A DNA stretch of 64,000 nt from Leptolyngbya sp. BC1307 (GCF_002286735.1 NZ_NRTA01000004.1:124001-188000); one strand, 5' to 3'. Counted from the stretch's first letter, positions 33,766 to 42,625 are shown. The notes: generated by a model not told the origin, from the sequence alone. A program made the numbers and translations.

Positions 33766-36700
33766 ATGCCTCGCCGAAATGACCTTAAAAAAATAATGCT
33801 CATCGGCTCTGGCCCAATTGTGATTGGCCAAGCCTGCGAGTTTGACTATTCTGGCACCCAGGCATGTAAGGCGCTGAGAGAAGAAGGATACGAAGTCGTA
33901 CTGGTGAACTCTAACCCGGCGACTATCATGACTGACCCGGAGATTGCCGATCGCACTTATATTGAGCCCCTCACGGTTGAACTGCTAGAGCAGGTGATTG
34001 CCAAGGAGCGGCCCGATGCGTTGCTGCCGACGATGGGCGGACAGACAGCACTCAATCTGGCGGTGGATCTGGCAAAAGGCGGTGTCTTAGAGAAGTACGG
34101 CGTAGACCTGATTGGGGCCAATCTGGAAGCGATTGAAAAGGCGGAAGACCGGAAGCTGTTTAAAGAGGCAATGATCAAGATCGGCGTGGGGGTGTGTCCC
34201 TCTGGTCTGGCACAAACGATGGAAGAATCCTGGAAAATTGGCGCAGAGATTGGCAGCTACCCGCTGATTATTCGCCCGGCTTTTACGATGGGCGGCAGCG
34301 GCGGTGGGATTGCCTACAACCAGGAAGAATTTGAAACGATCTGCCGCTCTGGGCTCGATGCTAGTCCGGTTTCGCAGATTTTGATTGAGCAGTCGCTGCT
34401 AGGCTGGAAAGAGTATGAGCTGGAGGTGATGCGCGACCTGGCTGATAACGTGGTGATCATCTGCTCGATTGAAAATATCGACCCGATGGGCGTGCATACA
34501 GGCGATTCGATCACGGTCGCCCCCGCCCAAACCTTGACTGATAAGGAGTATCAGCGGCTGCGAGATGCCTCAATTAAGATCATTCGTGAAATTGGCGTAG
34601 AAACGGGGGGATCAAACATTCAGTTTTCGGTGAATCCGGATACGGGCGAAGTTGTAGTGATTGAGATGAACCCGCGCGTTTCTCGCAGTTCGGCGCTGGC
34701 TTCTAAAGCGACCGGTTTTCCCATTGCAAAATTTGCCGCCAAGCTCGCTGTGGGCTACCGGCTTAACGAAATCTCTAACGACATTACTCAAAAAACCCCG
34801 GCCAGCTTTGAACCGACGATTGACTACGTGGTGACTAAAATTCCGCGCTTTGCCTTTGAGAAGTTTCCGGGGGCTTCTTCGACGCTGACGACGCAAATGA
34901 AGTCAGTGGGCGAAGCGATGGCGATTGGCCGCACGTTTAATGAGTCTTTTCAAAAGGCATTGCGATCGCTCGAAATCGGTAGAGCTGGCTGGGGTTGCGA
35001 TGGCCCCGAAAAGCTGCCCACCCTCTCTCAGGTGCGCTCCAATCTGCGCAGACCCCACCCGGAGCGCATTTTTGCGATTCGTCATGCCATGCAGCTCGGT
35101 CTTACCGTCGAAGAGATCTACGAGCTGACGGCCATTGACATCTGGTTTCTCGACAAGCTGAAGACCCTTCTCACCGTCGAAAAATTCATCAAGCGTACGC
35201 CGCTGGCCGATTTGACCGAGGTGCAGATGCTGGCGATTAAGCAGGAGGGCTTTAGCGACAAGCAGATTGCCTACGCTACCAAAACCAGCGAAGACGAGGT
35301 GCGTGCGTATCGCAAGTCGCTCGGTGTGATACCGGTATACAAAATGGTAGACACCTGCGCCGCCGAGTTTGAATCGTTTACGCCTTACTATTACTCAGCC
35401 TACGAAACAGAGAGCGAAGTGCTCCCGTCTGACCGGCGCAAAGTGATGATTTTGGGCGGTGGGCCTAACCGAATTGGTCAGGGAATTGAGTTTGACTATT
35501 GCTGTTGTCACGCTTCTTTTGCGCTGCAAGACGATGGCTATGAAACGATCATGGTCAACTCTAATCCTGAGACGGTTTCGACTGATTACGATACGAGCGA
35601 TCGCCTCTATTTTGAGCCGCTCACCAAAGAAGACGTACTCAACATTATTGAAGCCGAAAATCCTGATGGCGTCATCATCCAGTTTGGCGGACAAACCCCG
35701 CTAAAGCTAGCCGTGCCGCTGCAAGCCTATCTAGAGTCAGCAGCCACTGATAACGCTGGGAATCCGATTAAAACCAAGATTTGGGGCACCTCTCCCGACG
35801 CGATTGACGCCGCCGAAGACAGAGAGCGCTTTGAGCAGATTTTGCGAGAGCTAGACATTCGTCAGCCGCCGAACGGCTTGGCCCGCAGCTATGACGAGTC
35901 GCTGGCGATCGCGCGTAAGATTAGCTATCCGGTTGTGGTGCGGCCTAGCTATGTGCTGGGTGGTCGGGCGATGGAGATTGTTTATTCGGATAAAGATTTG
36001 GAGCGCTACATGACGACTGCTGTGCAGGTAGAGCCGGATCACCCGATCTTGATCGACAAGTTTTTGGAGAATGCCATTGAAGTGGATGTCGATGCCATTT
36101 GTGACCATACCGGCCAAACTGTGATCGGCGGCATTATGGAACATATTGAGCAGGCGGGCATTCACTCGGGTGATTCGGCCTGTTCTTTGCCAACGGTCAA
36201 CCTGTCAGAAGGGGCGCTCGCCACCATTCGCGATTGGACCTTTAAGCTCGCCAAACGCCTCAAAGTCATCGGCCTGATGAACATTCAGTACGCCATTCAA
36301 GGCGAACAAGTCTTTATTATTGAAGCGAATCCTCGGGCGTCGCGTACGGTGCCCTTTGTTTCTAAAACAACCGGCGCTCGTTTAGCGCAAATTGCTGTGC
36401 GGGTGATGTCGGGTAAAACGCTCGAAGAACTTGGGTTTACCGAAGAGATTATCCCCAATCACGTCGCCGTTAAAGAAGCCGTTCTCCCCTTTAATAAATT
36501 TCCGGGGACAGACACGCTGCTTGGCCCCGAGATGCGCTCTACGGGCGAAGTAATGGGCATTGACACCAGTTTTGGGCTGGCTTATGCCAAGGCCGAACTC
36601 GCCGCCTCCCAAATTCTCCCAACCAAAGGGACGGTGTTTGTCTCCGTCAACGACCGCGATAAGGCTGCTGTCATCCCGATCGCTCAGGGCTTCACCGATT

Positions 36701-37023
36701 TGGGGTTTGACATTGTTGCGACCAGCGGTACTTACAAAACGCTGGTTGATAAGGGCATTCCAGTCACGCTCGTGCTCAAGATTCACGAAGGTCGTCCGCA
36801 TATTGGCGATGCCCTTAAAAATAAAGACGTGCAGCTAGTTGTGAATTCTCCAGTGGGGGAGACCGCTAAAGAAGATGACCGCATCCTCCGCCGCACTGCT
36901 CTGGAATACAAAATCCCGACGGTCACGACCATTGCTGGGGCTGACGCAACGCTGGCGGCGATTCGTGCCCTTAGAGACAGTAAGCTCACTGTCAAGGCGA
37001 TTCAAGACTATCTCGCTGTTTAA
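33766..37023 (+). CDS. carB: Carbamoyl-phosphate synthase large subunit
   Basis: CarB makes carbamoyl phosphate from bicarbonate, ATP and ammonia supplied by CarA, feeding arginine and pyrimidine synthesis. From ATG 33766 the protein has 1,085 residues, normal for the family, and opens [19 protein letters not shown]. The duplicated halves are plain: [18 protein letters not shown] versus [21 protein letters not shown]-grasp segments include [12 protein letters not shown] and [11 protein letters not shown], with [18 protein letters not shown] and [18 protein letters not shown]. The last 130 residues form the allosteric MGS-like domain ([19 protein letters not shown]). The frame runs to 33649, but those 39 residues are not family-like. 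CarA is not in the window. Confidence 0.97.
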   Translation: MPRRNDLKKIMLIGSGPIVIGQACEFDYSGTQACKALREEGYEVVLVNSNPATIMTDPEIADRTYIEPLTVELLEQVIAKERPDALLPTMGGQTALNLAVDLAKGGVLEKYGVDLIGANLEAIEKAEDRKLFKEAMIKIGVGVCPSGLAQTMEESWKIGAEIGSYPLIIRPAFTMGGSGGGIAYNQEEFETICRSGLDASPVSQILIEQSLLGWKEYELEVMRDLADNVVIICSIENIDPMGVHTGDSITVAPAQTLTDKEYQRLRDASIKIIREIGVETGGSNIQFSVNPDTGEVVVIEMNPRVSRSSALASKATGFPIAKFAAKLAVGYRLNEISNDITQKTPASFEPTIDYVVTKIPRFAFEKFPGASSTLTTQMKSVGEAMAIGRTFNESFQKALRSLEIGRAGWGCDGPEKLPTLSQVRSNLRRPHPERIFAIRHAMQLGLTVEEIYELTAIDIWFLDKLKTLLTVEKFIKRTPLADLTEVQMLAIKQEGFSDKQIAYATKTSEDEVRAYRKSLGVIPVYKMVDTCAAEFESFTPYYYSAYETESEVLPSDRRKVMILGGGPNRIGQGIEFDYCCCHASFALQDDGYETIMVNSNPETVSTDYDTSDRLYFEPLTKEDVLNIIEAENPDGVIIQFGGQTPLKLAVPLQAYLESAATDNAGNPIKTKIWGTSPDAIDAAEDRERFEQILRELDIRQPPNGLARSYDESLAIARKISYPVVVRPSYVLGGRAMEIVYSDKDLERYMTTAVQVEPDHPILIDKFLENAIEVDVDAICDHTGQTVIGGIMEHIEQAGIHSGDSACSLPTVNLSEGALATIRDWTFKLAKRLKVIGLMNIQYAIQGEQVFIIEANPRASRTVPFVSKTTGARLAQIAVRVMSGKTLEELGFTEEIIPNHVAVKEAVLPFNKFPGTDTLLGPEMRSTGEVMGIDTSFGLAYAKAELAASQILPTKGTVFVSVNDRDKAAVIPIAQGFTDLGFDIVATSGTYKTLVDKGIPVTLVLKIHEGRPHIGDALKNKDVQLVVNSPVGETAKEDDRILRRTALEYKIPTVTTIAGADATLAAIRALRDSKLTVKAIQDYLAV

Positions 37024-37066
37024 TTCTCGCTGTCTAGTACGGCGGGCACATTAAGAGCTACAAGGG

Positions 37067-37318
37067 CTAAGCGAGCGGGCCACTACACCCCACTACTCGC
37101 TTGGTCAAGATGGCCATCACCTCATTGGGGCGACCGGTAGACATCGGTTGGCTCCAGTCGTTGGGCTCGGCGTAGTGGCGTTTGTGCAGATCTTTGATGG
37201 TGGCTTGCACGGCGCTAAGGCTACCAAACAACATGTGGCGCACGGGTTCGGCCTGGCCAGACGGCTTGGCAGTGGGCACTGTGGACGCTGAAGCGCCCTG
37301 AGAGGAAGGAATAAACAT
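37067..37318 (-). CDS. Small conserved cyanobacterial protein of unknown function
   Basis: 83 residues: a variable, Ser/Pro-rich first 25, then the compact core HMLFGSLSAVQATIKDLHK, AEPNDWSQP and GRPNEVMAILTKRV. I recognise this core from short proteins found widely in cyanobacteria; no function is known to me. No signal peptide or membrane segment. It converges with carB (44 bp between stops). Immediately upstream, the first 180 bp of its probable 5' leader contain three strong hairpins (see separate entry), which suggests regulation at RNA level. Confidence 0.75.
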   Translation of the reverse strand: MFIPSSQGASASTVPTAKPSGQAEPVRHMLFGSLSAVQATIKDLHKRHYAEPNDWSQPMSTGRPNEVMAILTKRVVGCSGPLA

Positions 37319-37322
37319 AGGG

Positions 37323-37500
37323 GTTCTGGGTTCCGTCAGTGTGGGTTAAGGAAACCCAGAACTCGCGAATCCTCAGCCGCCCGCAGAGATGACGTGCAAA
37401 TCGGGGTGGCTAAAGAGTACATTTACTCTTAGCGTCCGAGATTGACTGGTAATCTTGGGGGTTAGCCGTCGGTTAGGTGCTGGTTACACCTGCCGATGGC
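37323..37500 (-). promoter_or_regulatory. Structured region upstream of the 83-residue protein: three inverted repeats
   Basis: Inverted repeat 1: GTTCTGGGTTCC (37323-37334) pairs with GGAAACCCAGAAC (37350-37362), only 4 bp from the start codon, so it would enclose the ribosome site. Inverted repeat 2: AAGAGTA (37413-37419) with TACTCTT (37424-37430), loop of 4. Inverted repeat 3: CGTCGGTTAGGTG (37467-37479) with CACCTGCCGATG (37487-37498). No named riboswitch or RNA family was recognised. It could be a regulated leader or a separate small RNA. Confidence 0.5.
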
Positions 37501-37616
37501 GCTAAGTCATGTTGAGTTCTGAGTAAGGCGGCGATGTGGCATCACAACCTTAGAACTGATAATAAGCGCATTTTCCTGTGGAGGCAAGCGGTAAATTTTG
37601 CCGGGGCGTTAGGACT

Positions 37617-37711
37617 GGTTCCCCTTGCCAAGGGGAACCGCAAGGGAGGGGTTCTCGATAATCCGTTACACACCGAGACCCCTCCGTTGGTTCCCCTTGG
37701 TAAGGGGGACC
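37617..37711. repeat. Dispersed ~95-bp repeat, copy 1
   Basis: An imperfect palindromic element. The left part holds GTTCCCCTTGCCAAGGGGAA, then CCGCAAGGGAGGGGTTCT; the right part ACCCCTCCGTTGG and GTTCCCCTTGGTAAGGGGGA. Left and right each contain a small CCCCTTG-CAAGGGG hairpin, and AGGGGTTCT pairs with the ACCCCT block. A second copy lies at 41281-41386. The structure resembles non-autonomous miniature repeats of cyanobacteria, but no family name can be given. Confidence 0.75.
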
Positions 37712-37791
37712 AGGATGCAAGACTGCTTGAATATGTCTGGGAATGTCTCGGATGGATAGGTCTGCTAGAGGGCTGTGTCTACTGGGCTTGC

Positions 37792-38157
37792 CTATGGGCT
37801 AGTGGTCACAGACGCAACTCGACGAGTGGGGCGCTTACGATCGCTCTTTTTTACGCCGCCTGCCATCTCATATTCGTTGCTGTCTTTGCCATAGCGGGCG
37901 GCGACGCCCAGCAGCATTTGCTCGGAGTGAATTGCCAGTAGCCGCTCGGCCTTATCGACTTCGTTTTGCAGCTCATCGACGTAAGAAAGCGTCTTGTTGT
38001 AAGCGTTGATCCGGTTGCGCAGATTGTCTATGCTTTGGCTGTAAAGCTCCATTGTCATGCCTGGCCCCAGGTCTAGCTTGTCATCAATTGACTGCATACC
38101 GGCTGAGCGCCGCTGTGCTTTGTCGAGAATGCGTGAGCTTCGTTTTGATCTGGCCAT
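37792..38157 (-). CDS. Conserved hypothetical protein, coiled-coil type
   Basis: From ATG 38157 the protein has 121 residues. It starts with a basic segment MARSKRSSRILDKAQRRSAG, followed by DDKLDLGPGMTMELYSQSID, then a long helix with a coiled-coil pattern (RNRINAYNKTLSYVDELQNEV, listed here only as a 21-residue region at about residues 46-66) and ERLLAIHSEQMLLGVAARYGKDSNEYEMAGG. The tail is basic (KKSDRKRP). The YGKDSNEYEMAGG end is the most family-like part. Function unknown. The frame continues upstream to 38316, but over sequence that looks non-coding. It lies between two dispersed repeats in the accessory segment. Confidence 0.7.
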   Translation of the reverse strand: MARSKRSSRILDKAQRRSAGMQSIDDKLDLGPGMTMELYSQSIDNLRNRINAYNKTLSYVDELQNEVDKAERLLAIHSEQMLLGVAARYGKDSNEYEMAGGVKKSDRKRPTRRVASVTTSP

Positions 38158-38319
38158 GATAGATCTCGCTTGTGAAAGATAAATAGCTGAAAGATAAACA
38201 ACTTTTGGCGTTGCTGCTTTGGCGTTATTGCCGGAGCTGAAAGATTGTATGAGAAGTGTCGGGCTTACTGCATTGGCCCCCTTTTGAAAGACCAAGATGC
38301 TACCCATCGGTATCAAAGT

Positions 38320-38417
38320 GGGTTCCCCAATGCTGGGGGCTCTGAGTTTGCGGGCTGTCTTAGTTTCAGACAGTTTAGCTGCGCTCTGGCTTCCCCCAGA
38401 ATTGGGGGACTGAGGGG
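38320..38417. repeat. Palindromic repeat with CCCC/GGGG hairpins, different type from copies at 37.6 and 41.3 kb
   Basis: Contains GGTTCCCCAATGCTGGGGGC at the left and TTCCCCCAGAATTGGGGGAC at the right, each a small hairpin with 4-5 bp of C/G, about 60 bp apart. It is similar in design to the 95-bp element but not in core sequence. It lies just before the 42-bp tandem repeat. Confidence 0.55.
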
Positions 38418-38586
38418 GCCATGCAGTGCCTATTGGCGCTTTTCATACAGCTTCGTTCCTAAGCAGCGATCGCCTTTTCACGGACTGGAACATCTTTAGA
38501 ATGGCCGTTTTGAGATGTAACTTTCTACGTGGGGTTAATGATTTTTAGCGGATATTGATCGAGCCGCTTCCGTACTCTTACTGGCT

Positions 38587-38838
38587 CAGCCCGCCGTTAT
38601 CAACGAACGCCGCGCCCAAACCCTCGACAAGCCCGCCGTTACTAACAAACGCCGCGCCCAAACCCTCGACAAGCCCGCCGTTACTAACAAACGCCGCGCC
38701 CGAACCCTCGACAAGCCTGCCATTACAAACGAACGTCGCGTCCAAACCCTCGACGAGCCCGCCGTTATCAACGAACGTCGCGCCCGAACTCTCGACAAGC
38801 CCGCCGTTATCAACGAACGTCGCGCCCGAACCCTTGAC
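38587..38838. repeat. 42-bp tandem repeat, six units
   Basis: Units start at 38587, 38629, 38671, 38713, 38755 and 38797 with no spacers; the core is CCCGCCGTTA...AACGCCGCGCCC...ACCCTCGAC. Units differ at about 11 positions. In frame with 38587 the unit reads 14 residues, K-PAVTNKRRAQTLD, and five of the changes (CCC/CCT, CGC/CGT, ACC/ACT, CTC/CTT) are silent in that frame only, hinting at past coding. That frame is open from 38542 to 38856 but has no ATG, GTG or TTG start. It is not a CRISPR array, as there are no spacers. Confidence 0.88.
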
Positions 38839-38955
38839 AGGCTCCTTTTTTGCTGAGTACAACCAAGGGAGGGTTGCTCTGATAGGCCGGAATCAGGGCG
38901 AAGAAAGTTGGTGTAGAGTAAAAGCACATTATTCAAAATTTTATAGGCTGGTTTT

Positions 38956-39333
38956 ATGGAACCGATTACGTTGGCCGCAGCATTTGCCGCCCTCACCGCA
39001 GTGGCAAGCGGCATTACCGCCGGGGCAACTGGCAAACTTGGCGAGGGGTTGGTTACTGCCGCGTTGCAATGGCTGGCACAATTGCAGCAGCATGTGCCTG
39101 AGACGGTGAAGCGCTTAGCAGCAGTGAGCGATCCTAATATGATAGATGTTGAAATTCTTGAAGAAGTGAAGCAGGTGGCCGCAGCCCAGCCGGACGTGCG
39201 GGCGGCGATGAATAAAACGGTGGCGGCAGTTGCCGATAGCGATAAGTTCCCAAATTTGACGAAGCTGGCTGACAAAATTGCAAACGTTAATTTTGGAACG
39301 ATTACGACTCAGAACAATACTTTTAACTTTTGA
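38956..39333 (+). CDS. Small helical protein with C-terminal amyloid-like motif (candidate NLR effector or N-domain)
   Basis: 125 residues. The N-terminus MEPITLAAAFAALTAVASG is hydrophobic and Ala-rich, followed by GLVTAALQWLAQLQQHVPE and further amphipathic helices to about residue 105. The last residues, NFGTITTQNNTFNF, are Asn/Thr/Phe-rich and lack charge, as in bacterial amyloid signalling motifs found at the end of small effector (Bell-type) proteins encoded beside NLR genes. The stop TGA (39331-39333) is followed in the same frame, without another stop, by the NB-ARC/TPR protein. It may thus be the N-terminal domain of one 755-residue protein interrupted by TGA, or a separate effector. 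Assignment of the motif is by resemblance only. Confidence 0.65.
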   Translation: MEPITLAAAFAALTAVASGITAGATGKLGEGLVTAALQWLAQLQQHVPETVKRLAAVSDPNMIDVEILEEVKQVAAAQPDVRAAMNKTVAAVADSDKFPNLTKLADKIANVNFGTITTQNNTFNF

Positions 39334-39381
39334 CTACAGTCGTCGGAAGGGATTCCGCCAAAGTTAAGCACCCCTAACAAT

Positions 39382-41226
39382 TTGCCAGTGAGTAACGTTA
39401 GCCTCTTTGTCGGTCGGGCTGATGACTTGCAGGCGGTGGAAGATTTGCTGACGCAAAACAGCCGTGTGAATATTGCGGCGGCGGTGGGCATGGGCGGCGT
39501 GGGCAAAACAGAGCTGGCATGGCAGTATGCGCGGCGGCGGGGCGATGCTTTTGCGGGTGGGGTGTGCTGGCTGCGAGGAGTAGAGCCGATTGCGCCGCAG
39601 ATTGTCAGCTTTGCACGAGATTATTTGAACTTAGAGGTGCCGGAGCAATCAGAAGATCCGGTGGCCTGGTGCGTTCAGCGGTGGCCGAAGGAAGGGGAGA
39701 GGAACGGGCCGGTGCTGATGGTAGTAGATGACGTGCAGGACTATGGCGCGTTGAAGCCTTTGCTGCCGAATGACGGGCGGTTTCGGGTGCTGCTGACGAC
39801 GCGGCAGGCAATTTTGACTGAGGGTCAGCGGCTGGCGCTGGCGGTGCTGGTGCCGGAGGCGGCGCTGGAACTGTTGACAGGTTTGGTAGGTACAGCGCGG
39901 ATTGAGGCGGCGCTGGCGGATGCGAAGGCGCTGTGTGAGTGGGTGGGGCGGTTGCCTTTGGGCGTTGAGCTGGTGGGCTGGTATTTGGCGCAGCGGCCTG
40001 ATCTGACGATTGCGACGTTGCTAGAGCGATTAGAAGGCAAGCGGCTGGACGCGAAGGCATTGGTGGATACGCATCCGGAGATGACGGCGACGCTGGGGGT
40101 GGCGGCGGCGTTTGAGGTGAGCTGGGAGCCGCTGACGGCAGAGGCGAAGATGCTGGCGGGGCTGTTGGGGCTGTTTGTGGCTGCGCCGGTAGATTGGGAT
40201 TGGGTGCGGCAGGCTTGCGGGCAGGATGTGTTAGATGAAGAAGCGCTAGAAGACGCGCAGGCGGAGCTATTACGAGTGAATTTGTTGCAGCGGCAGGCGG
40301 CGAAAAATGGGCCGCGCTATCAGGTGCATCCGCTGGTGCGAGAGTTCTTTGCGGTGAAGCTAGCGGAGTTGAGCAATGCTGAAGCTTTGCAGCGAGGCTT
40401 TGCGCAGGCGATGACGGAGATTGCTAAAGAAATACCGCAGCCAGCGACGCTAGCTGTGCAGAAGCGGGTGGGGGAAGCGGTGCCACATATGGAAGAGGTG
40501 ACGCTGCGGTGGGCAGAGCGTTTAGAAGGGATTGATAAGCTTTGGTGCAGTGGGGGCTTAGCGCGATTTTACGAAAGCTTGAACCAGTGGGGAGAGGCGG
40601 AGCGGTGCTGGAAGCGATCGCTCACCATCAGCAGAGAACAGTTAGGCGATCGCCATCCCCACACCGCCAGCAGTCTGAATAACTTGGCGGGGCTGTATCG
40701 TTCGCAGGGGCGCTATAGCGAAGCGGAACCGCTGTATGTCCAAGCGCTCGAAATTTGGCAAACGGAGCTGGGCGATCGCCATCCCGACACCGCCACCAGT
40801 CTGAATAACTTGGCGGGGCTGTATCGTTTGCAGGGGCGCTATAGCGAAGCGGAACCGCTGTATGTCCAAGCGCTCGAAATTTGGCAAACGGAGCTGGGCG
40901 ATCGCCATCCCGACACCGCCAGCAGTCTGAATAACTTGGCGGCGCTGTACAAGTCGCAGGGGCGCTATGGCGAGGCCGAACCGCTGTATGTGCAAGCGCT
41001 CGAAATTCGGCAAACGGAGCTGGGCGATCGCCATCCCGACACCGCCAGCAGTTTATTCAATCTTGCAGCGCTTTACTACCAAACCCAACGCCATCAGCAA
41101 GCTCTAGCCTATATTCAACAAGCCCTAGACATCTATGTTCCCGTGCTAGGCTCCGAGAACCCCACCACTCAAAACGCTCAAAGCTGGCTTGTAGGCATCC
41201 AGCAAGCAATCGATCAGTCCACTTAG
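39382..41226 (+). CDS. NB-ARC/TPR protein (NLR-like STAND ATPase)
   Basis: A STAND NTPase typical of bacterial immunity or signalling. It begins NNLPVSNVSLFVGRADDL; Walker A is GMGGVGKTELAW near residue 38, Walker B VLMVVDDVQDYG, sensor LLTTR, the GLPL-like RLPLGVELVGW, and VHPLVREFF at the MHD position. From about residue 400 come kinesin-light-chain-type TPRs of 42 residues (GDRHPDTASSLNNLA). No ATG start exists: TTG 39382 and GTG 39388 are the candidates, and neither has a Shine-Dalgarno. The frame is open back to the TGA at 39331 and the intervening 16 codons look coding (PPKLSTPNNLP), so the gene probably was, or functionally is, joined to the upstream small protein. G-rich codon use (GCG, CTG, GTG) differs from the neighbours. 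Confidence 0.85.
   Translation: MPVSNVSLFVGRADDLQAVEDLLTQNSRVNIAAAVGMGGVGKTELAWQYARRRGDAFAGGVCWLRGVEPIAPQIVSFARDYLNLEVPEQSEDPVAWCVQRWPKEGERNGPVLMVVDDVQDYGALKPLLPNDGRFRVLLTTRQAILTEGQRLALAVLVPEAALELLTGLVGTARIEAALADAKALCEWVGRLPLGVELVGWYLAQRPDLTIATLLERLEGKRLDAKALVDTHPEMTATLGVAAAFEVSWEPLTAEAKMLAGLLGLFVAAPVDWDWVRQACGQDVLDEEALEDAQAELLRVNLLQRQAAKNGPRYQVHPLVREFFAVKLAELSNAEALQRGFAQAMTEIAKEIPQPATLAVQKRVGEAVPHMEEVTLRWAERLEGIDKLWCSGGLARFYESLNQWGEAERCWKRSLTISREQLGDRHPHTASSLNNLAGLYRSQGRYSEAEPLYVQALEIWQTELGDRHPDTATSLNNLAGLYRLQGRYSEAEPLYVQALEIWQTELGDRHPDTASSLNNLAALYKSQGRYGEAEPLYVQALEIRQTELGDRHPDTASSLFNLAALYYQTQRHQQALAYIQQALDIYVPVLGSENPTTQNAQSWLVGIQQAIDQST
40645..41070 (+). repeat. 126-bp near-identical DNA repeats encoding TPRs
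   Basis: GGCGATCGCCATCCC recurs at 40645, 40771, 40897 and 41023, exactly 126 bp apart; the units are almost identical at the DNA level. Each codes for one 42-residue TPR. Such identity suggests recent unit expansion or gene conversion, a route to new recognition surfaces. Confidence 0.92.
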
Positions 41227-41280
41227 CCCAAGTTCAGGATAAGCTGTCTCACGGCCAACCGCTCATACCAAAGCCAATCC

Positions 41281-41386
41281 GGGTTCCCCTTGCCAAGAGG
41301 AACCGTAAAGGAGGGGTTCTGACGACATACTCTATGCCCAGCCGAAACCCCTCTGCCTACGGCATCTCCCCTTGCCAAAGGGAGAA
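41281..41386. repeat. Dispersed ~100-bp repeat, copy 2
   Basis: Shares with copy 1 the left block GGTTCCCCTTGCCAAG and AGGAGGGGTTCT and the right block ACCCCTCTG with CCCCTTGCCAAAGGG. It lies 55 bp after the NB-ARC/TPR stop, so the two copies bracket the 42-bp repeat and the NLR-like unit. The following spacer, 41387-41599, shows no gene. Confidence 0.75.
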
Positions 41387-41599
41387 AAAATCCCCAACAG
41401 CAAACTCTAGTTATTCTTATCCCGAACTGACGTTACATAGCCAACAGGCAAACAGGTCGGACACTGGTCAAAGCGATTCCAGACCATCTCACCGGCTAAC
41501 GCCCTTCCTCCAAAATCCGCCCACTCAAAAACCGACCTCCCAACCCCCATTATCAGGAGTCAAGAGATCGGCCAGTATCTACCGATTAACTTGATGCGG

Positions 41600-42514
41600 C
41601 TATTGCAGCCTGGCCTTAGTCGGCGGCATCACCACCTTAGTCGCCAAGCCCACCTGCTTCAGCCCTTTAATCAGCCACCAGGTCATATCAATCTCTCCAG
41701 GAGCCAGGCCCGCTTGCGCCATCTTAGGAAAAGCGTGGTGATTGTTGTGCCAGCCTTCGCCATAGGTCAAGATCGCAACCCACCAGAGATTGCGGGAGTT
41801 GTCATCAGTGTCGAAATGGCGACTTCCCCAGATATGATTAGCCGAATTGATCAACCAGGTACAGTGCCACAGCAGCACCGCCCGCACAAAGATACCGTAG
41901 ATTACAAACGACCAGCCGCCAGCCGCATAGAGCAACAATGCCAACGGAACTTGCAAAAACAAAAAGTAACGGTCTAAAAAGGTGTAGTAAGGGTCATTCA
42001 CCAGGTCAGGTGCGTATTTGGCGTATATCTTCCGGTCAAACACCTCAGGCTTTAGGTGAAACAACCATTCCATATGGCTCCACCAGAACCCTTTATCAGC
42101 AGAATAGGGATCTTTCTCAGTGTGCTCGGTAAAAGCATGGTGCTGCCGGTGCCCAGCCACCCAGAAAGTTGGCCCGCCCTGCAAAGCCAATGCGCCCATC
42201 GTAGCGATCGTATACTCTAGCCACTTCGGAACGCGAAAGCTGCGGTGCGTTAGCATCCGGTGATAGCCCATACAAATGCCGACGCTGCCAGATAGCCAGT
42301 GTAAAAAGATGGCTACACCCAAAGCCGACCAAGAGAAAAACCAGGGCGCAAGCAGAGCCAGACCGTGAATTACCGTAAAGAAACCGATAGAGACCCAGCT
42401 GATCTTATAAGGAGTCTGCGAATTGTCATCTGAGGAGCTTTCTACAGGCATTACTGCGGGGAGAGCTGCCGGAGAAACCGGTTCACCCAAGGGGCGAGAG
42501 GTCGTGTAGGGCAT
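41600..42514 (-). CDS. desC: Acyl-lipid/acyl-CoA delta-9 fatty acid desaturase (DesC-type)
   Basis: Puts the first double bond into stearoyl chains of membrane lipids. The 304-residue membrane protein has the three His boxes: HRMLTHR (His85, His90), HRQHHAF (His122, His125, His126) and WHNNHHAF near residue 262. Hydrophobic pairs lie at about 45-80 and 175-205. The first 35 residues are unconserved. The gene is divergent from a TetR-type regulator gene, and two related 17-bp palindromes lie between the starts, so it is probably controlled by that regulator, for instance in response to acyl chain state or temperature; this is inference. Confidence 0.93.
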   Translation of the reverse strand: MPYTTSRPLGEPVSPAALPAVMPVESSSDDNSQTPYKISWVSIGFFTVIHGLALLAPWFFSWSALGVAIFLHWLSGSVGICMGYHRMLTHRSFRVPKWLEYTIATMGALALQGGPTFWVAGHRQHHAFTEHTEKDPYSADKGFWWSHMEWLFHLKPEVFDRKIYAKYAPDLVNDPYYTFLDRYFLFLQVPLALLLYAAGGWSFVIYGIFVRAVLLWHCTWLINSANHIWGSRHFDTDDNSRNLWWVAILTYGEGWHNNHHAFPKMAQAGLAPGEIDMTWWLIKGLKQVGLATKVVMPPTKARLQ

Positions 42515-42577
42515 GGAACGTAAAAACCTTTTGCTAGATAGAGGAGTATTCGTCGGTGCTTGAATACGTTAGGGTAT

Positions 42578-42594
42578 TGCAAGTATCGCTTACA
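42578..42594. promoter_or_regulatory. 17-bp palindromic operator candidate 1 (desC/tetR spacer)
   Basis: TGCAAGTATCGCTTACA, an inverted repeat with one mismatch (TGCAAGTA versus CTTACA). It differs from the site 48 bp away at only three positions. It lies 64 bp upstream of the desC start. Palindromes of this length in a divergent spacer are typical TetR operators. Confidence 0.65.
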
Positions 42595-42625
42595 TTTTAA
42601 AGCTTAACCTGAGCTACCGTAAAAA

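Noticed and set aside
37534-37941. Open frame of 135 codons on the plus strand
   Set aside because: It runs through the 95-bp palindromic repeat and antisense to the conserved 121-residue gene; the translation has no protein-like conserved pattern.
38587-38838. CRISPR array
   Set aside because: Units are directly joined with no spacers between them, and no cas gene is in the window.
38578-38862. 94-codon minus-strand frame and overlapping plus-strand frame over the 42-bp repeat
   Set aside because: The 42-bp period is a multiple of three, so several frames stay open by chance. Silent changes favour a different frame, which has no start codon.
40645-41070. CRISPR or intergenic repeat array
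   Set aside because: The 126-bp repeats code in frame for 42-residue TPR units of the NB-ARC protein.
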